A stretch of 39,353 nucleotides of DNA from Novosphingobium sp. (GCA_027311705.1 DAICYJ010000053.1:1-39353), one strand, 5' to 3'. Positions 8,829 to 17,282 are shown, numbered from the stretch's first letter. Numbers and translations: made by a program. The notes: generated by a model not told the origin, from the sequence alone.

Positions 8829-10040
8829 GTGGCTGACTTTTCGATGCGCGGCATGGCAGCGGGCTTGCTTCTGGCGCTCACGCTGCTGCCCGGCTGCGTC
8901 CGGCTGATCCCGGACACCGGCGGCCCAGCCACAGGGCTGCCGCAACCGGCCCCAACACCCTCTATCGCCAACGCCGCGCTCGCCGGCGTCCGGCTGGGCA
9001 CAAGCCCGGCAGGCCTCGGCTTCCGCGACGACAACGCCCGCGCAGCGCTCGCCTCGTTCATCACCAGTTGCCCGCGCCTCACCCGTCGCACCGATTCGAG
9101 CGGACTCACCGTCCCGTCCGACTGGCAGCCGGCCTGCTCCGCCGCCGCCACATGGCCGGTCGCGGATGCCACGCAGTTTTTCGCCGCACATTTCGAAACC
9201 GCCGAAGTGGCTGACGGCAGCGCCTTCGTCACCGGCTACTACGAACCCGAAATTGCCGGCGTCCGCGTGCGTCAGCCGGGTTACGACGTTCCTGTCTACA
9301 GCATGCCGCCCGATCTCGTCCGCGCCCGCCCCGGCGATGCCCCGCCGCTGCCCGATGGCCGCCAGCCGCTCGGCCGCTACGACGAATTCGGGGTGTTCAC
9401 ATCCTATTGGGATCGCGCGCAGATCGAGGACGGCGCACTTGCCGGGAAGGGCCTCGAAATCGGTTGGGCCGCCGATCCCGCCGAAATGTTCTTTTTGCAG
9501 GTGCAAGGCTCCGGCCGCTTGCGCGCGCCCGATGGCAGCGTGCTGCGCCTCGGTTTCGCCGGCCAGAACGGCTGGGACTACACCGGCATCGGCCAGATCA
9601 TGCGCGATCGTGGCCTTGTCGGCAGCGGGCCCGGCCAATACCCCGCATCGATGCAGGGCATCCTGCGCTATGTGCATGAAAACCCGAACGAAGGCCGCGC
9701 GCTACTGCGCCAGAACCGCAGCTATGTTTTCTTGCGCGAAATTTCAGGTGAAGGCCCCGTCGGCGCGCTGAACGTGCCGGTGCGGCCCCGCACCACCGTC
9801 GCCGCCGATCCCGCCTTTGTGCCGCTCGGCGCGCCGGTGTGGCTGCAACTCGATCGCCCCGAAGCCAGCGGCCTGTGGGTAGCGCAGGATACCGGCGGCG
9901 CGATCAAGGGTGCCAACCGCTTCGATAGCTTCTGGGGCGCCGGCGCAGACGCGCGCACCATCGCCGGCGGCATGGCCGCCCGCGGCCGCGCGCTGGTGCT
10001 GCTGCCCAAAGGCACCGTCGCCCGGCTGAACAACCGATGA
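8829..10040 (+). CDS. mltA: Membrane-bound lytic murein transglycosylase A
   Basis: A 403-residue lipoprotein enzyme that cleaves peptidoglycan glycan strands with formation of 1,6-anhydro ends. The N-terminus has a hydrophobic leader with lipobox LLPGC. The MltA domain shows FVTGYYEPEIAGVR, YDEFGVFTSYWDRAQIEDGA and FFLQVQGSGRLRAPDGS. The C-terminal 3D domain has VAQDTGGAIKG near residue 352 followed by NRFDSFWG, carrying the conserved aspartates, one of which is catalytic in the family. GTG 8829 is used; ATG 8844 or 8853 would also keep the signal peptide. The stop overlaps the smr start by 4 bases. Confidence 0.94.
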   Translation: MADFSMRGMAAGLLLALTLLPGCVRLIPDTGGPATGLPQPAPTPSIANAALAGVRLGTSPAGLGFRDDNARAALASFITSCPRLTRRTDSSGLTVPSDWQPACSAAATWPVADATQFFAAHFETAEVADGSAFVTGYYEPEIAGVRVRQPGYDVPVYSMPPDLVRARPGDAPPLPDGRQPLGRYDEFGVFTSYWDRAQIEDGALAGKGLEIGWAADPAEMFFLQVQGSGRLRAPDGSVLRLGFAGQNGWDYTGIGQIMRDRGLVGSGPGQYPASMQGILRYVHENPNEGRALLRQNRSYVFLREISGEGPVGALNVPVRPRTTVAADPAFVPLGAPVWLQLDRPEASGLWVAQDTGGAIKGANRFDSFWGAGADARTIAGGMAARGRALVLLPKGTVARLNNR

Positions 10041-10618
10041 GACCCCCGCGCGGCCTCAGCCACGACGAGGCCGCGCTCTGGCGCAAGGTCGCGGACACGG
10101 TCACCCCTCTGCATCCCACGCCACCTGCCCCCCTCCCGCTTGCGGGAGGGGCTGGGGGTGGGCAGACACCAGAACCGCCCCCACCGGTAAAAAAGCCCAA
10201 AGGCCGCGTCCCCCCGCCGCGCCCCGTCGCGCCTCCACTCGCCGCCGCGCCGTCTACCCGCCCGCTCACCACGCACGGCCTCGACGCCAGCTGGGACCGC
10301 AAGCTGGCGCGCGGCACCATCGACCCCGATGTGACCATCGACCTCCACGGCATGAACCTCGACATGGCGCACACCCGCCTCATCGGCGGCATCGCGCAGG
10401 CGCTGGCCATGGGCGCGCGCGTCGTCTTGTTGATTGCGGGCAAACCCCGCCCCCACGGCGACCACGATCAACGCGGCGAACGCCGCGGCGCCATCCGCGC
10501 CAAACTGCTCGACTGGCTGGCCCACAGCAGCCACGCCAGCGCCATAGCCGCCGTCCGCCCCGCCCAACCCCGCCACGGCGGATCGGGCGCTGTGTATATC
10601 GTGCTGCGGAAGCGCTGA
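10037..10618 (+). CDS. Smr-domain protein with a palindromic repeat inserted in its linker
   Basis: A 193-residue protein. The C-terminal Smr domain (about residues 95-193) has IDLHGMNLDMAH, the conserved LHG motif, and the domain's HGGSGAVYIVLRKR end. Stand-alone Smr proteins are DNA- or RNA-binding, often nicking, nucleases. The N-terminal ~25 residues (LSHDEAALWRKVADTVTPL) match the usual start of alphaproteobacterial Smr/YdaL-like proteins. Between them is a Pro/Gly-rich linker; codons 31-43 (10129-10165) are an in-frame copy of the palindromic repeat found at 3751-3787 and encode roughly APLPLAGGAGGG. It overlaps mltA by 4 bases and is probably the last gene of the Tim44-like/mltA/smr operon. 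Confidence 0.9.
   Translation: MRPPRGLSHDEAALWRKVADTVTPLHPTPPAPLPLAGGAGGGQTPEPPPPVKKPKGRVPPPRPVAPPLAAAPSTRPLTTHGLDASWDRKLARGTIDPDVTIDLHGMNLDMAHTRLIGGIAQALAMGARVVLLIAGKPRPHGDHDQRGERRGAIRAKLLDWLAHSSHASAIAAVRPAQPRHGGSGAVYIVLRKR
10129..10165 (+). repeat. Family A palindromic repeat, copy 2, inside the smr coding region
   Basis: Matches 3751-3787 at 35 of 37 positions, including the perfect hairpin CCCTCCCGCTTGCGGGAGGG and the tail ending GTGGGCAG. It keeps the smr frame open. Confidence 0.88.
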
Positions 10619-10626
10619 AAAACCCA

Positions 10627-10662
10627 CCCCCAGCCCCTCCCGTAAACGGGAGGGGCTGGGGG
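10627..10662. repeat. Perfect 16-bp stem palindrome after smr (family A-like)
   Basis: CCCCCAGCCCCTCCCG and its exact complement flank a TAAA loop. It starts 9 bases after the smr stop. The stem contains the CCCTCCCG/CGGGAGGG core and CTGGGGG tail of family A, so it looks like two half-elements face to face. It could act as an RNA hairpin that ends or protects the smr transcript, but there is no T-run. Confidence 0.8.
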
Positions 10663-10674
10663 GAGCGCAAAACC

Positions 10675-10744
10675 ATCTCCCGCAGGCGGGAGGGGAGCGA
10701 GGCTTACTGAGCCGAAGGCGAGGTTAGCCGCAGCGGGGTGGGCA
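10675..10744 (+). repeat. Longer family A relative
   Basis: Begins with the hairpin CTCCCGC-AG-GCGGGAG (10677-10692), then a 45-base stretch including GAGCCGAAGGCGAGG, and ends with the same GGGGTGGGCA as copies 1 and 2. It lies 12 bases after the preceding palindrome, so 10.62-10.75 kb is a compound repeat block. Confidence 0.65.
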
Positions 10745-10826
10745 AAGCACGCCTCACCGGCGAACGGCCGCTTTGGTGTGGAGAAACTGGCAAGTGAACG
10801 ACGGAAAAGTCGTGGCTCGCGGACGT

Positions 10827-11129
10827 TTACCGTTCGGTCTCACGCGGAAGCTTGCGGGCAATCAGGTCAAATTCTTCTGCCGAGAAACCGGTAAGCGTCG
10901 GCATTTCCCAATCGAAAAACCGCTTGTCAGCAATCGCGTGCAAGATCAGGCTCCGAACGCCAAAAAGTTCGTTTTGAGTCAGCCCTGTATGAGGAATCGC
11001 AATCTGCGCATCATTGACAATTCGGTCTGCGAGAACATCGGGGGACGGCGAAATGATGACAAGCTGATCCTCTTTCTCCAACGAGAGAAGCGTCTCAGAT
11101 ATGATCTTGCTTAGCGTGTCGTCTCTCAC
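10827..11129 (-). CDS. Unrecognised 100-residue protein
   Basis: An acidic, soluble-looking protein beginning MRDDTLSKIISETLLSLEKE, with blocks DQLVIISPSPDVLADRIVND, GLTQNELFGVRSLILHAI and TGFSAEEFDLIARKLP. The amino acid mix (Ile, Leu, Asp, Glu; no Ala/Arg/Pro excess) is that of a real protein rather than a shadow frame in GC-rich DNA, and the DNA here is clearly less GC-rich than its neighbours. No family is recognised. Its upstream region has no gene for 327 bases and its downstream side abuts the repeat block, so it stands alone and may have been acquired. Confidence 0.6.
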   Translation of the reverse strand: MRDDTLSKIISETLLSLEKEDQLVIISPSPDVLADRIVNDAQIAIPHTGLTQNELFGVRSLILHAIADKRFFDWEMPTLTGFSAEEFDLIARKLPRETER

Positions 11130-11456
11130 ACCAATCCCCGTGCCGTCGATCCTACGTTGATCGTTGATGGAGCCAATTTCCGTAAGGTCATCGCGTCACT
11201 CAACCCAAACAAGCCCAACCGCCATCTCCAACAGAATAAGTAACAGCCGCGTCTGTTGTTAATAAACCGCTGTCCTACACGCGTCGAATTTGAAACACTC
11301 GCCCCGAATCGCTCCTTGAAACTGGTAGAAATCCCGCCTTTCCGACACCTTACGCTCCGCGCAAGGACCGGCAGGCCAAGCGCGACAAAGCCACACCGCC
11401 CCCCGCAGTTTAACCCTCTGGACCCTGTCAACTGTGTCAACTTAGCCCCGCAGGCG
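11130..11456. other. Gene-free stretch upstream of the 100-residue ORF
   Basis: 327 bases of lower-GC sequence with no convincing gene. An open frame of 104 codons on the minus strand covers most of it, but its composition is not protein-like. A short direct repeat GTCAACT-GT-GTCAACT lies at about 11428-11443, next to the dapE stop; read on the minus strand it contains two TTGACA hexamers but no clear -10 partner. No tRNA or hairpin terminator was found. Confidence 0.5.
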
Positions 11457-12587
11457 TCAGCCCAGCGCCGCCAGCGCGATGCGGCGATAGATGCGCGCCA
11501 GCACGTGCAGGTCGGCCACCGCCACCGCCTCGTCGGTCTTGTGCATCGTCGCGTTGCACAGACCGAATTCGATCACCGGGCACACCGCGCGCAGGAACCG
11601 CGCGTCGGACGTGCCGCCCGTGGTCGAAAGTTCGGGCACCAGCCCCGTCTCCGCCTCCACTGCGCGTGAAACCAGCGCGGAAAAGTCGCCCGGCAGCGTC
11701 ACGAAGCTCTCGCCCGAAATCACCGCGCGCACCTCGCCGCCATGCCGCCCCGCAATCTCGGTTACTTGGTCGACCAGCCCCTGCCCGGTGTGCAGGTCGT
11801 TGAACCGGATCGAAAGCCGCGCCCGCGCCTCGCCGGGGATCATGTTGGTGGCAGGGTTGCCCACCTCGATTTCGGTGATCTCAAGGTTCGATGGCTGGAA
11901 CCAGTCGCTCCCCTCGTCGAGCACCAGCGCGTCGAGCTCCGCCAGCAAGGCCACCATGCGCGGGATCGGATTGTCGGCCAGATGCGGATAGGCGACGTGG
12001 CCCTGCGAACCCTTCACTGTCAGCCACATATTCACCGATCCGCGCCGGCCGATCTTGGCCATGTCGCCCAGCCGCACCACCGATGTCGGCTCGCCCACCA
12101 GGCACAGGTCGGGCAGCGCGCCCACGTGGCGCATATGCTCGATCAGCGGCACGGTGCCATATTTCGCCGGGCCTTCCTCGTCGCCGGTGATGATGAAGCT
12201 GATCGACCCGGCCTCGGCCGGAATGCCTGCCACCGCGCAGACCATCGACGCGATGGAGCCCTTCATATCCACCGCCCCGCGCCCGTGCAGCAGGTCGCCC
12301 CGGAACTCGGCCGCAAACGGCGCGCTGCTCCAGCCCTCGCCCGCCGGCACCACGTCAAGGTGACCGGCAAAAGCAAAGTGGCGGCTGCCGTCAGGTCCGG
12401 CCCGCAAGGCAAACAGGTTCTCCACCGGGCCTTCGGGCGGCTCACCCGCAATGAAGCGGTGGACCGCGAAGCCCAGCGGCACCAGCATCGCTTCCAGGCA
12501 ATCGAACACCGCGCCGGTCGCGGGCGTCACGCTGGGGCAATCGATCAGCCGCGCGGCCAAATCGACGGGATCGAGCGCCATCGTCAT
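11457..12587 (-). CDS. dapE: Succinyl-diaminopimelate desuccinylase
   Basis: A 376-residue M20-family metalloenzyme of lysine/diaminopimelate synthesis, converting N-succinyl-LL-DAP to LL-DAP and succinate. Metal and active-site motifs are seen: AGHLDVVPAG (metal His/Asp), GRGAVDMKGSIA, TGDEEGPAKYGT (catalytic Glu pair) and GEPTS. STTGGTSDARF near the C-terminus is also a DapE signature, and the penultimate metal histidine is in NATMHKTDE. The start is ATG 12587 (or 12581). It overlaps the stop of the preceding GST-like gene by 4 bases. Confidence 0.96.
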   Translation of the reverse strand: MTMALDPVDLAARLIDCPSVTPATGAVFDCLEAMLVPLGFAVHRFIAGEPPEGPVENLFALRAGPDGSRHFAFAGHLDVVPAGEGWSSAPFAAEFRGDLLHGRGAVDMKGSIASMVCAVAGIPAEAGSISFIITGDEEGPAKYGTVPLIEHMRHVGALPDLCLVGEPTSVVRLGDMAKIGRRGSVNMWLTVKGSQGHVAYPHLADNPIPRMVALLAELDALVLDEGSDWFQPSNLEITEIEVGNPATNMIPGEARARLSIRFNDLHTGQGLVDQVTEIAGRHGGEVRAVISGESFVTLPGDFSALVSRAVEAETGLVPELSTTGGTSDARFLRAVCPVIEFGLCNATMHKTDEAVAVADLHVLARIYRRIALAALG

Positions 12588-13249
12588 GATACCATCGGGT
12601 TGTCGAACTGCTCGATCGCCCAGTCCTCGTCCTCGGCAGCGGCGACCCACGCCTGCATCCAGTCGTGCTCCCACACCGCTTCCATATAGGCGTGGGCAAA
12701 GCCCGGCACCGGCACGCCATAGGTGGTGAATCGCGACACGACCGGGGCATAGATGATGTCCGCCGCGCTGAAACTGCCGAACAGGAAGGGCCCGCCCTGC
12801 CCGAACCGCGCCCGCGCCTCTGCCCACAGCGTCAGGATGCGCACGATGTCGCCGCGCACCTCGTCGGTCACTTCGACGCCTTCCACGCGCTTGCGGATGT
12901 TCATGGGCAGCTGACGGCGCAGCGGCAGGTAGCTGGAATGCATTTCCGCCACCATCGACCGCGCCATGCCCCGCGCCGCATCGTCCTTGGGCCAGAAGCG
13001 GTCGCGGCCGACCTTGTCGGCGAGGTAATCGATGATCGCCATGCTGTCCCACACCACGGCCTCGCCATCCCACAGGATCGGCACTTTGCCCGACGATGGC
13101 GCAAGATCGTCGGCCTTGCGCGCCTCGTCCCAGTCCTCGCCATACAGCGGAACGGTGATTTCCTCGAACGCCACGCCCGATTGCTTGCAGGCCAGCCAGC
13201 CGCGCAGCGACCAGCTGGAGTAATTCTTGTTGCCGATGATCAGCTTCAT
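12584..13249 (-). CDS. Glutathione S-transferase family protein, copy 1
   Basis: A 221-residue GST-fold protein. The thioredoxin-like N-terminal half starts MKLIIGNKNYSSWSLRGWL, where the SSWSLR serine is at the usual catalytic or glutathione-contact place, and includes GKVPILWDGEAVVWDSMAI, the cis-Pro and Glu/Asp-Ser glutathione site. The helical half follows, ending near FDNP. Substrate is unknown. ATG 13249 is used because the 14 extra upstream codons add no fold element. A second family member at 26803-27486 shares the NYSSWSLR start and overall layout. It overlaps dapE by 4 bases. Confidence 0.9.
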   Translation of the reverse strand: MKLIIGNKNYSSWSLRGWLACKQSGVAFEEITVPLYGEDWDEARKADDLAPSSGKVPILWDGEAVVWDSMAIIDYLADKVGRDRFWPKDDAARGMARSMVAEMHSSYLPLRRQLPMNIRKRVEGVEVTDEVRGDIVRILTLWAEARARFGQGGPFLFGSFSAADIIYAPVVSRFTTYGVPVPGFAHAYMEAVWEHDWMQAWVAAAEDEDWAIEQFDNPMVS

Positions 13250-13332
13250 GTCCTGCCTCTGCACTGCGCGCGAACGATGTCGATTAGCCATTCAGAAACA
13301 ACGTGTCGAGGCTGAACGAATGCTGCCATTTG

Positions 13333-14085
13333 TCACAAGCTGCTCAGCAAATGGCCCCCGTCGACCGGGATTACCGCCCCGGTCATGTAACGCGATGCAT
13401 CCGAAGCAAGCAGCAGCAGCGGCCCATCAAGGTCCTCCGCCTTGCCCAGCCGGCGCTGGGGAATGCGCTTGATCAGTGCTTCGCCTGCCGGGCTGGCAAG
13501 GAAATCGGCGTTGATATCGGTGCTGATATAACCGGGCGCGATGGCGTTCACGCGGATACCGAAGCGCGCCAGTTCCAACGCGAGCTGCTTGGTCAGCTGG
13601 ATCACGCCCGCCTTCGACACTGCATAGGGAGTCAGCTGGTTACCTTGCCGCAATCCCAGGATCGAGGCCAGGTTGATAATCGACCCGCCCTGGCCGCGCG
13701 TCTGCATGCGGCGTGCTGCCTCGGTCGCCACCAGAAATGCGCCGCGAAGGTTGGTGCCGACGATGGCGTCGAAATCCGCAGCCGTCTGCTCCAGCACCGG
13801 CTTGCCGTTGGTCACCCCGGCGTTGTTGACCAGAATGTCGATGTCGCCAGCCGCATCCAGGGCCGCAACAATACTGCCCGCATCGCAAACGTCGATCGCC
13901 ACGGCAGAAGCTTTGCCGTCCAGCGCGGTCAATTCATCGACCAGCCGGTCGAGCGCCACCTTGCGCCGCGCAGCCACGACCACTTCGGCCCCGGCCTTTG
14001 CCAGCACATGCGCGAAATGATGGCCCAAACCACTGGAAGCGCCGGTCACGAACGCGCGCTTTCCGATCAGGGGCCGATCCGCCAC
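13333..14085 (-). CDS. Short-chain dehydrogenase/reductase (SDR)
   Basis: A 250-residue classical SDR oxidoreductase using NAD(P)H. Visible motifs are TGASSGLG (cofactor loop), DILVNNAG, the catalytic Ser in IINLASILG, and YAVSKAG (YxxxK). The C-terminal YMTGAVIPVDGGHLL is the usual end. An Ala-Arg-Arg after the second strand (VVVAARR) suggests NADP preference, by family rule. No ATG is available near the fold start; GTG 14085, followed by ADRPLIGKRAFVTGAS, lies 8 bases after engB and fits best. The longer open frame reaching 14415 lies in engB and is rejected. Substrate cannot be assigned. Confidence 0.92.
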   Translation of the reverse strand: MADRPLIGKRAFVTGASSGLGHHFAHVLAKAGAEVVVAARRKVALDRLVDELTALDGKASAVAIDVCDAGSIVAALDAAGDIDILVNNAGVTNGKPVLEQTAADFDAIVGTNLRGAFLVATEAARRMQTRGQGGSIINLASILGLRQGNQLTPYAVSKAGVIQLTKQLALELARFGIRVNAIAPGYISTDINADFLASPAGEALIKRIPQRRLGKAEDLDGPLLLLASDASRYMTGAVIPVDGGHLLSSL

Positions 14086-14093
14086 GTCGTGTC

Positions 14094-14759
14094 CTAGATT
14101 TCCGAATCTTCCAGCACTGCCGCGCGCAGTTCGGCGATGCCCATCTTCAGTTCGGCCGATGTAACGTGAACCTTGGGGAACGCCGCCGTATGCTTGCGCG
14201 CCGCTGCCTCGGTCGATGCGATCACGGCGGCGAGGTCGCTGGCCTTGATCTTGTCGGCCTTGGTCAGCACCAGCCGGTATCCGACGGCGGCCTCGTCGAG
14301 CATCGCCATCATCTCGTCGTCCACGGTCTTCACCCCGTGGCGGCTGTCGATCAGCACCAGCGTGCGCTTCAGCACCGCGCGCCCACGCAGGAAATCGCGC
14401 ACCAGCTTGCGCCATTGTTCCACCACGGCCGGCGGCGCCTTGGCAAAGCCATAGCCGGGCATGTCGACCAGCCGCATCACCGTCGGCTCGCCCACTTCGA
14501 ACCAGTTCAGCTCCTGCGTGCGCCCCGGTGTCACCGACGTGCGCGCGATCGACTTGCGCCCGGTGATGGCGTTGAGCAGCGACGACTTGCCGACGTTCGA
14601 TCGGCCCGCAAACGCGATTTCAGGCGCGCCGGGATCGGGAATGAACTTCAGGCCGGGCGCGGACTTGAGGAAATCGACCCGCCCTGAAAACAGCTGGCGC
14701 GCGCGCTCTTCCAGCGCCATCAGGCGCAGGCCTTCCTCGTCGGGGCCGGTCTGGCTCAC
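14094..14759 (-). CDS. engB: Ribosome-biogenesis GTPase EngB/YsxC
   Basis: A 221-residue TrmE-Era-like GTPase needed for large ribosomal subunit assembly and cell division. G motifs: GRSNVGKSSLLNAI (G1), SVTPGRTQELNWF (G2 region), DMPGYGFAKAP (G3), TKADKI (G4) and TSAELKMG (G5). The start is taken as GTG 14759, which has GAGG 10 bases upstream and begins 10 bases after the yidC stop; ATG 14720 is an alternative giving a shorter N-terminus. Confidence 0.95.
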   Translation of the reverse strand: MSQTGPDEEGLRLMALEERARQLFSGRVDFLKSAPGLKFIPDPGAPEIAFAGRSNVGKSSLLNAITGRKSIARTSVTPGRTQELNWFEVGEPTVMRLVDMPGYGFAKAPPAVVEQWRKLVRDFLRGRAVLKRTLVLIDSRHGVKTVDDEMMAMLDEAAVGYRLVLTKADKIKASDLAAVIASTEAAARKHTAAFPKVHVTSAELKMGIAELRAAVLEDSEI

Positions 14760-14769
14760 AATATCATCC

Positions 14770-16569
14770 TCAGCGGCCTTTCGGCGGCGTTGGAGCCACC
14801 GTCTTCTTTTCGCGCGCAACCGAACGGTCAATGTCCAGCTGATCCTTGCCCGCCTGCGCTTTCAGCTGCGGGTGGCGGCTATAGAGGAACTTCTGCTGCG
14901 CGATGGTCAGGATGTTCGACGTGATCCAGTAGATCAGCAGGCCGGCGGCGAACGGCGCCATCACGAACATCATCATCCAAGGCATGATGCTCATCACCTG
15001 CTGCTGCGCCGGGTCCATCGCGGCGGGTTGCAGCTTGAACTGCGCCCACATCGTCACGCCCAGCAGGATGGCGAGCAGGCCGATGGCGAGGAAGCTCGGC
15101 GGGGTGAACGGCAAAAGGCCGAACAGGTTCAGCACGTGCAGCGGATCGGGCGCGGACAGATCCTTGATCCACAACGCAAAAGGCTGGTGGCGCATCTCGA
15201 TGGTCAGCACCAAGACCTTGTACAGCGCGAAGAACACCGGAATTTGCAGGAAGATTGGCAGACAGCCGGCAAGCGGATTCACCTTCTCCTGCTTGTACAG
15301 CGCCATGATTTCCTGCTGCTGCTTCTGCTTGTCGTCCTTGAAGCGTTCCTGCACCGCCTTCATCTTGGGCTGCAGGGCACGCATCGCCGCCATCGAGGCG
15401 AACTGCCTTTGCGCAATCGGGAACATCAGACCGCGCACGACCAGCGTGAGGAGGATGATTGCCACACCGAAGTTCTTCACTGCCTTGAACAGGGTGTCGA
15501 GCAGCCAGAAGATCGGCTTTTCGAACCAGCGGAACCAGCCCCAGTCGATCGACAGCGACAGGTTGGTCACCCCCTGTTGTTCATAGGCTTCGAGAACGCC
15601 GTTCTCCTTGGCCCCGGCGAACAGGCGGACAGTTTGCGTCTGCGACTGGCCGGGTGCGACATTGACCACCGGATAGACGAGGTCGGCGCGAAACAGGCCG
15701 TTGCCCAGCGAACGGAAATCACCCTGCGGCTTTACGCCGGCATCTGGCACCAGCGCGGAAAGCCAGTAGATGTCGGTGAACCCGATCCAGTTGGCCTGTC
15801 CGACCGGCGTAACTGTGCCGGCCGTCGCCACGTCCTCGTAGTTGTTGTCGAAGGTTACCGAACCGTCGAACGCGCCGATCGGGCCGGAATGCAACTGCCA
15901 GGTGTCAAGGCTCGCGGTCTTGTCGGTGCGGTTCACCAGCGCAAAGGGCTTGAGCGAAACCGGCGCGGCACCTGCATTGGCCACCGACTGCGTCGCGGTG
16001 ATCATGTAGTTCGCATCGATCGCATAGCGGATCGCGTACGTCTGGCCGGTCGGGCTGCTCCACTTGAGCGTCACCGGGGTCGCCGGCGTCAGCTTCGTGC
16101 CCTCTGCCTGCCACACCGTGCTTCGGGCAGGCGCGACCGCGCCGTTTTCGCCAACCCAGCCGAACTGCGCATAATGCTGCGCCGGAGTGCCTGCGGGCGA
16201 GAACATCCGCACCGGGGGGCTGGTCTTGTCGATGGTTTCGCGGTGGCGCACGAGCGTCAGGTCGTCGACCACGCCGCCGACGAGGTTGATCGAGCCCTTC
16301 AGGCCCGGCGCATCGATTGGCACGCGGTTGCCGGCGGCCAGCGACTGCTTCAGGTCCAGCGCTTCGAGCGCAACATCGGCCGGGGCCTGCAACCCGCCCT
16401 CGCGGGTGGGCTTGGCGGGCGTAGCGTTGCCTGGCGTCGCGGCAGGGGCGGATGCGGCAGCCACCGGCCTGGCCGGCTTCGGATAGAAATACTTGAGCCC
16501 GAAGTCCCAGCCGACCAGCAGCAGGCCCATAAGGACCACCGTCCAGATCAGGTTGCGCTGATTGTCCAC
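14770..16569 (-). CDS. yidC: Membrane protein insertase YidC
   Basis: A 599-residue inner-membrane insertase/foldase working alone or with SecYEG. It has an N-terminal anchor (LIWTVVLMGLLLVGWDFGL), a Pro/Ala-rich linker, a large periplasmic beta domain, and a C-terminal five-helix core with ALYKQEKVNPLAGCLPIFLQIPVFFALY in the conserved region containing the groove and coiled-coil loop. The tail is basic (REKKTVAPTPPKGR), as expected for ribosome contact. The gene lies 55 bases after yidD in the order rpmH-rnpA-yidD-yidC-engB. Confidence 0.97.
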   Translation of the reverse strand: MDNQRNLIWTVVLMGLLLVGWDFGLKYFYPKPARPVAAASAPAATPGNATPAKPTREGGLQAPADVALEALDLKQSLAAGNRVPIDAPGLKGSINLVGGVVDDLTLVRHRETIDKTSPPVRMFSPAGTPAQHYAQFGWVGENGAVAPARSTVWQAEGTKLTPATPVTLKWSSPTGQTYAIRYAIDANYMITATQSVANAGAAPVSLKPFALVNRTDKTASLDTWQLHSGPIGAFDGSVTFDNNYEDVATAGTVTPVGQANWIGFTDIYWLSALVPDAGVKPQGDFRSLGNGLFRADLVYPVVNVAPGQSQTQTVRLFAGAKENGVLEAYEQQGVTNLSLSIDWGWFRWFEKPIFWLLDTLFKAVKNFGVAIILLTLVVRGLMFPIAQRQFASMAAMRALQPKMKAVQERFKDDKQKQQQEIMALYKQEKVNPLAGCLPIFLQIPVFFALYKVLVLTIEMRHQPFALWIKDLSAPDPLHVLNLFGLLPFTPPSFLAIGLLAILLGVTMWAQFKLQPAAMDPAQQQVMSIMPWMMMFVMAPFAAGLLIYWITSNILTIAQQKFLYSRHPQLKAQAGKDQLDIDRSVAREKKTVAPTPPKGR

Positions 16570-16624
16570 TCTGCCTCGCGTTCTTCGTTATAACTGGTGG
16601 GGAAAAGTTCGGGTCGCCGGTTCT

Positions 16625-16834
16625 TCAGGGCACCGGATCATAACCGTGTCCGCCCCACGGGTGGCAGCGCAATAGCCGCTTCGTTGCAAGCCAGCCACCC
16701 TTAATCGCACCATGCTTTTCCAGCGCTTCAATGGCATATTGCGAGCACGACGGAGCATAGCGGCATGTTGGCGGCAGCACCCGCGATGGCCCCAGTTGCC
16801 AGCCGCGCGCGATCAGGATCAGCAGGCGCTTCAT
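16625..16834 (-). CDS. yidD: Membrane protein insertion efficiency factor YidD
   Basis: A 69-residue protein of the YidD family, thought to assist YidC-dependent insertion. The family signature is fully visible: [19 protein letters not shown] with its cysteine cluster, then [24 protein letters not shown] at the C-terminus. The ATG at 16834 overlaps the rnpA stop by 4 bases. A much longer open frame in this phase lies inside rnpA and is not the gene. Confidence 0.95.
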   Translation of the reverse strand: MKRLLILIARGWQLGPSRVLPPTCRYAPSCSQYAIEALEKHGAIKGGWLATKRLLRCHPWGGHGYDPVP

Positions 16835-17259
16835 TTCCGCTTCGGCCCCCTGCCACCACCTCGACGGGGCGGATCGCCCTTGCCTGCGGCGGCACGGCCC
16901 AGCGCCTGCACCAGTTCCGCCCGCATCGACGCAAAATCGCGCTCCACGCCGTTCTCGCGGCCGATCAGGACATGGTCGGCCCCCGCCAGGCCCTGTTCGG
17001 GCAGCAGCTCGCGCAGAAGGGCACGAAAGCGGCGCTTCATGCGGTTGCGAACGACGGCATTCCCGATTTTCTTGGTCACGGTCACGCCAAAGCGCTGCGA
17101 TCCGTCCTCGCGCGAACGCGGGTTCACCAACAAGACGAATCCGGGTCTTGCGACCCGGATCCCGTGGTTGGCGGCCAGAAAGTCCGCCCTCTTGCTGATG
17201 CTGATCAGCTTTTTGGCAGCCGGTTGCGGCGTGTGACGTTCTGAAAGAACGTCCGCCAT
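16831..17259 (-). CDS. rnpA: Ribonuclease P protein component
   Basis: A 142-residue basic protein that binds the RNase P RNA and helps process the 5' ends of tRNAs. The body has the FLAANHGIR region, [22 protein letters not shown] (the RNR signature) and the LIGRENG-like end. The start ATG 17259 lies 23 bases after the rpmH stop. The C-terminus has an extra Gly/Arg/Lys-rich tail ([13 protein letters not shown]). Confidence 0.95.
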   Translation of the reverse strand: MADVLSERHTPQPAAKKLISISKRADFLAANHGIRVARPGFVLLVNPRSREDGSQRFGVTVTKKIGNAVVRNRMKRRFRALLRELLPEQGLAGADHVLIGRENGVERDFASMRAELVQALGRAAAGKGDPPRRGGGRGPKRK

Positions 17260-17282
17260 CAAACCGGCGCTCAGGCTTTCGC

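Noticed and set aside
8022-9677. 551-codon minus-strand frame opposite the Tim44-like and mltA genes
   Set aside because: Shadow frame; the plus-strand genes carry clear family motifs.
11126-11440. 104-codon minus-strand frame upstream of the unrecognised 100-residue gene
   Set aside because: Cys/Arg/Gly-rich, no family likeness and no ribosome-binding site; treated as intergenic.
14461-16593. 710-codon plus-strand frame opposite yidC/engB
   Set aside because: Shadow of YidC and EngB; no domain-like blocks, His/Arg/Gln excess.
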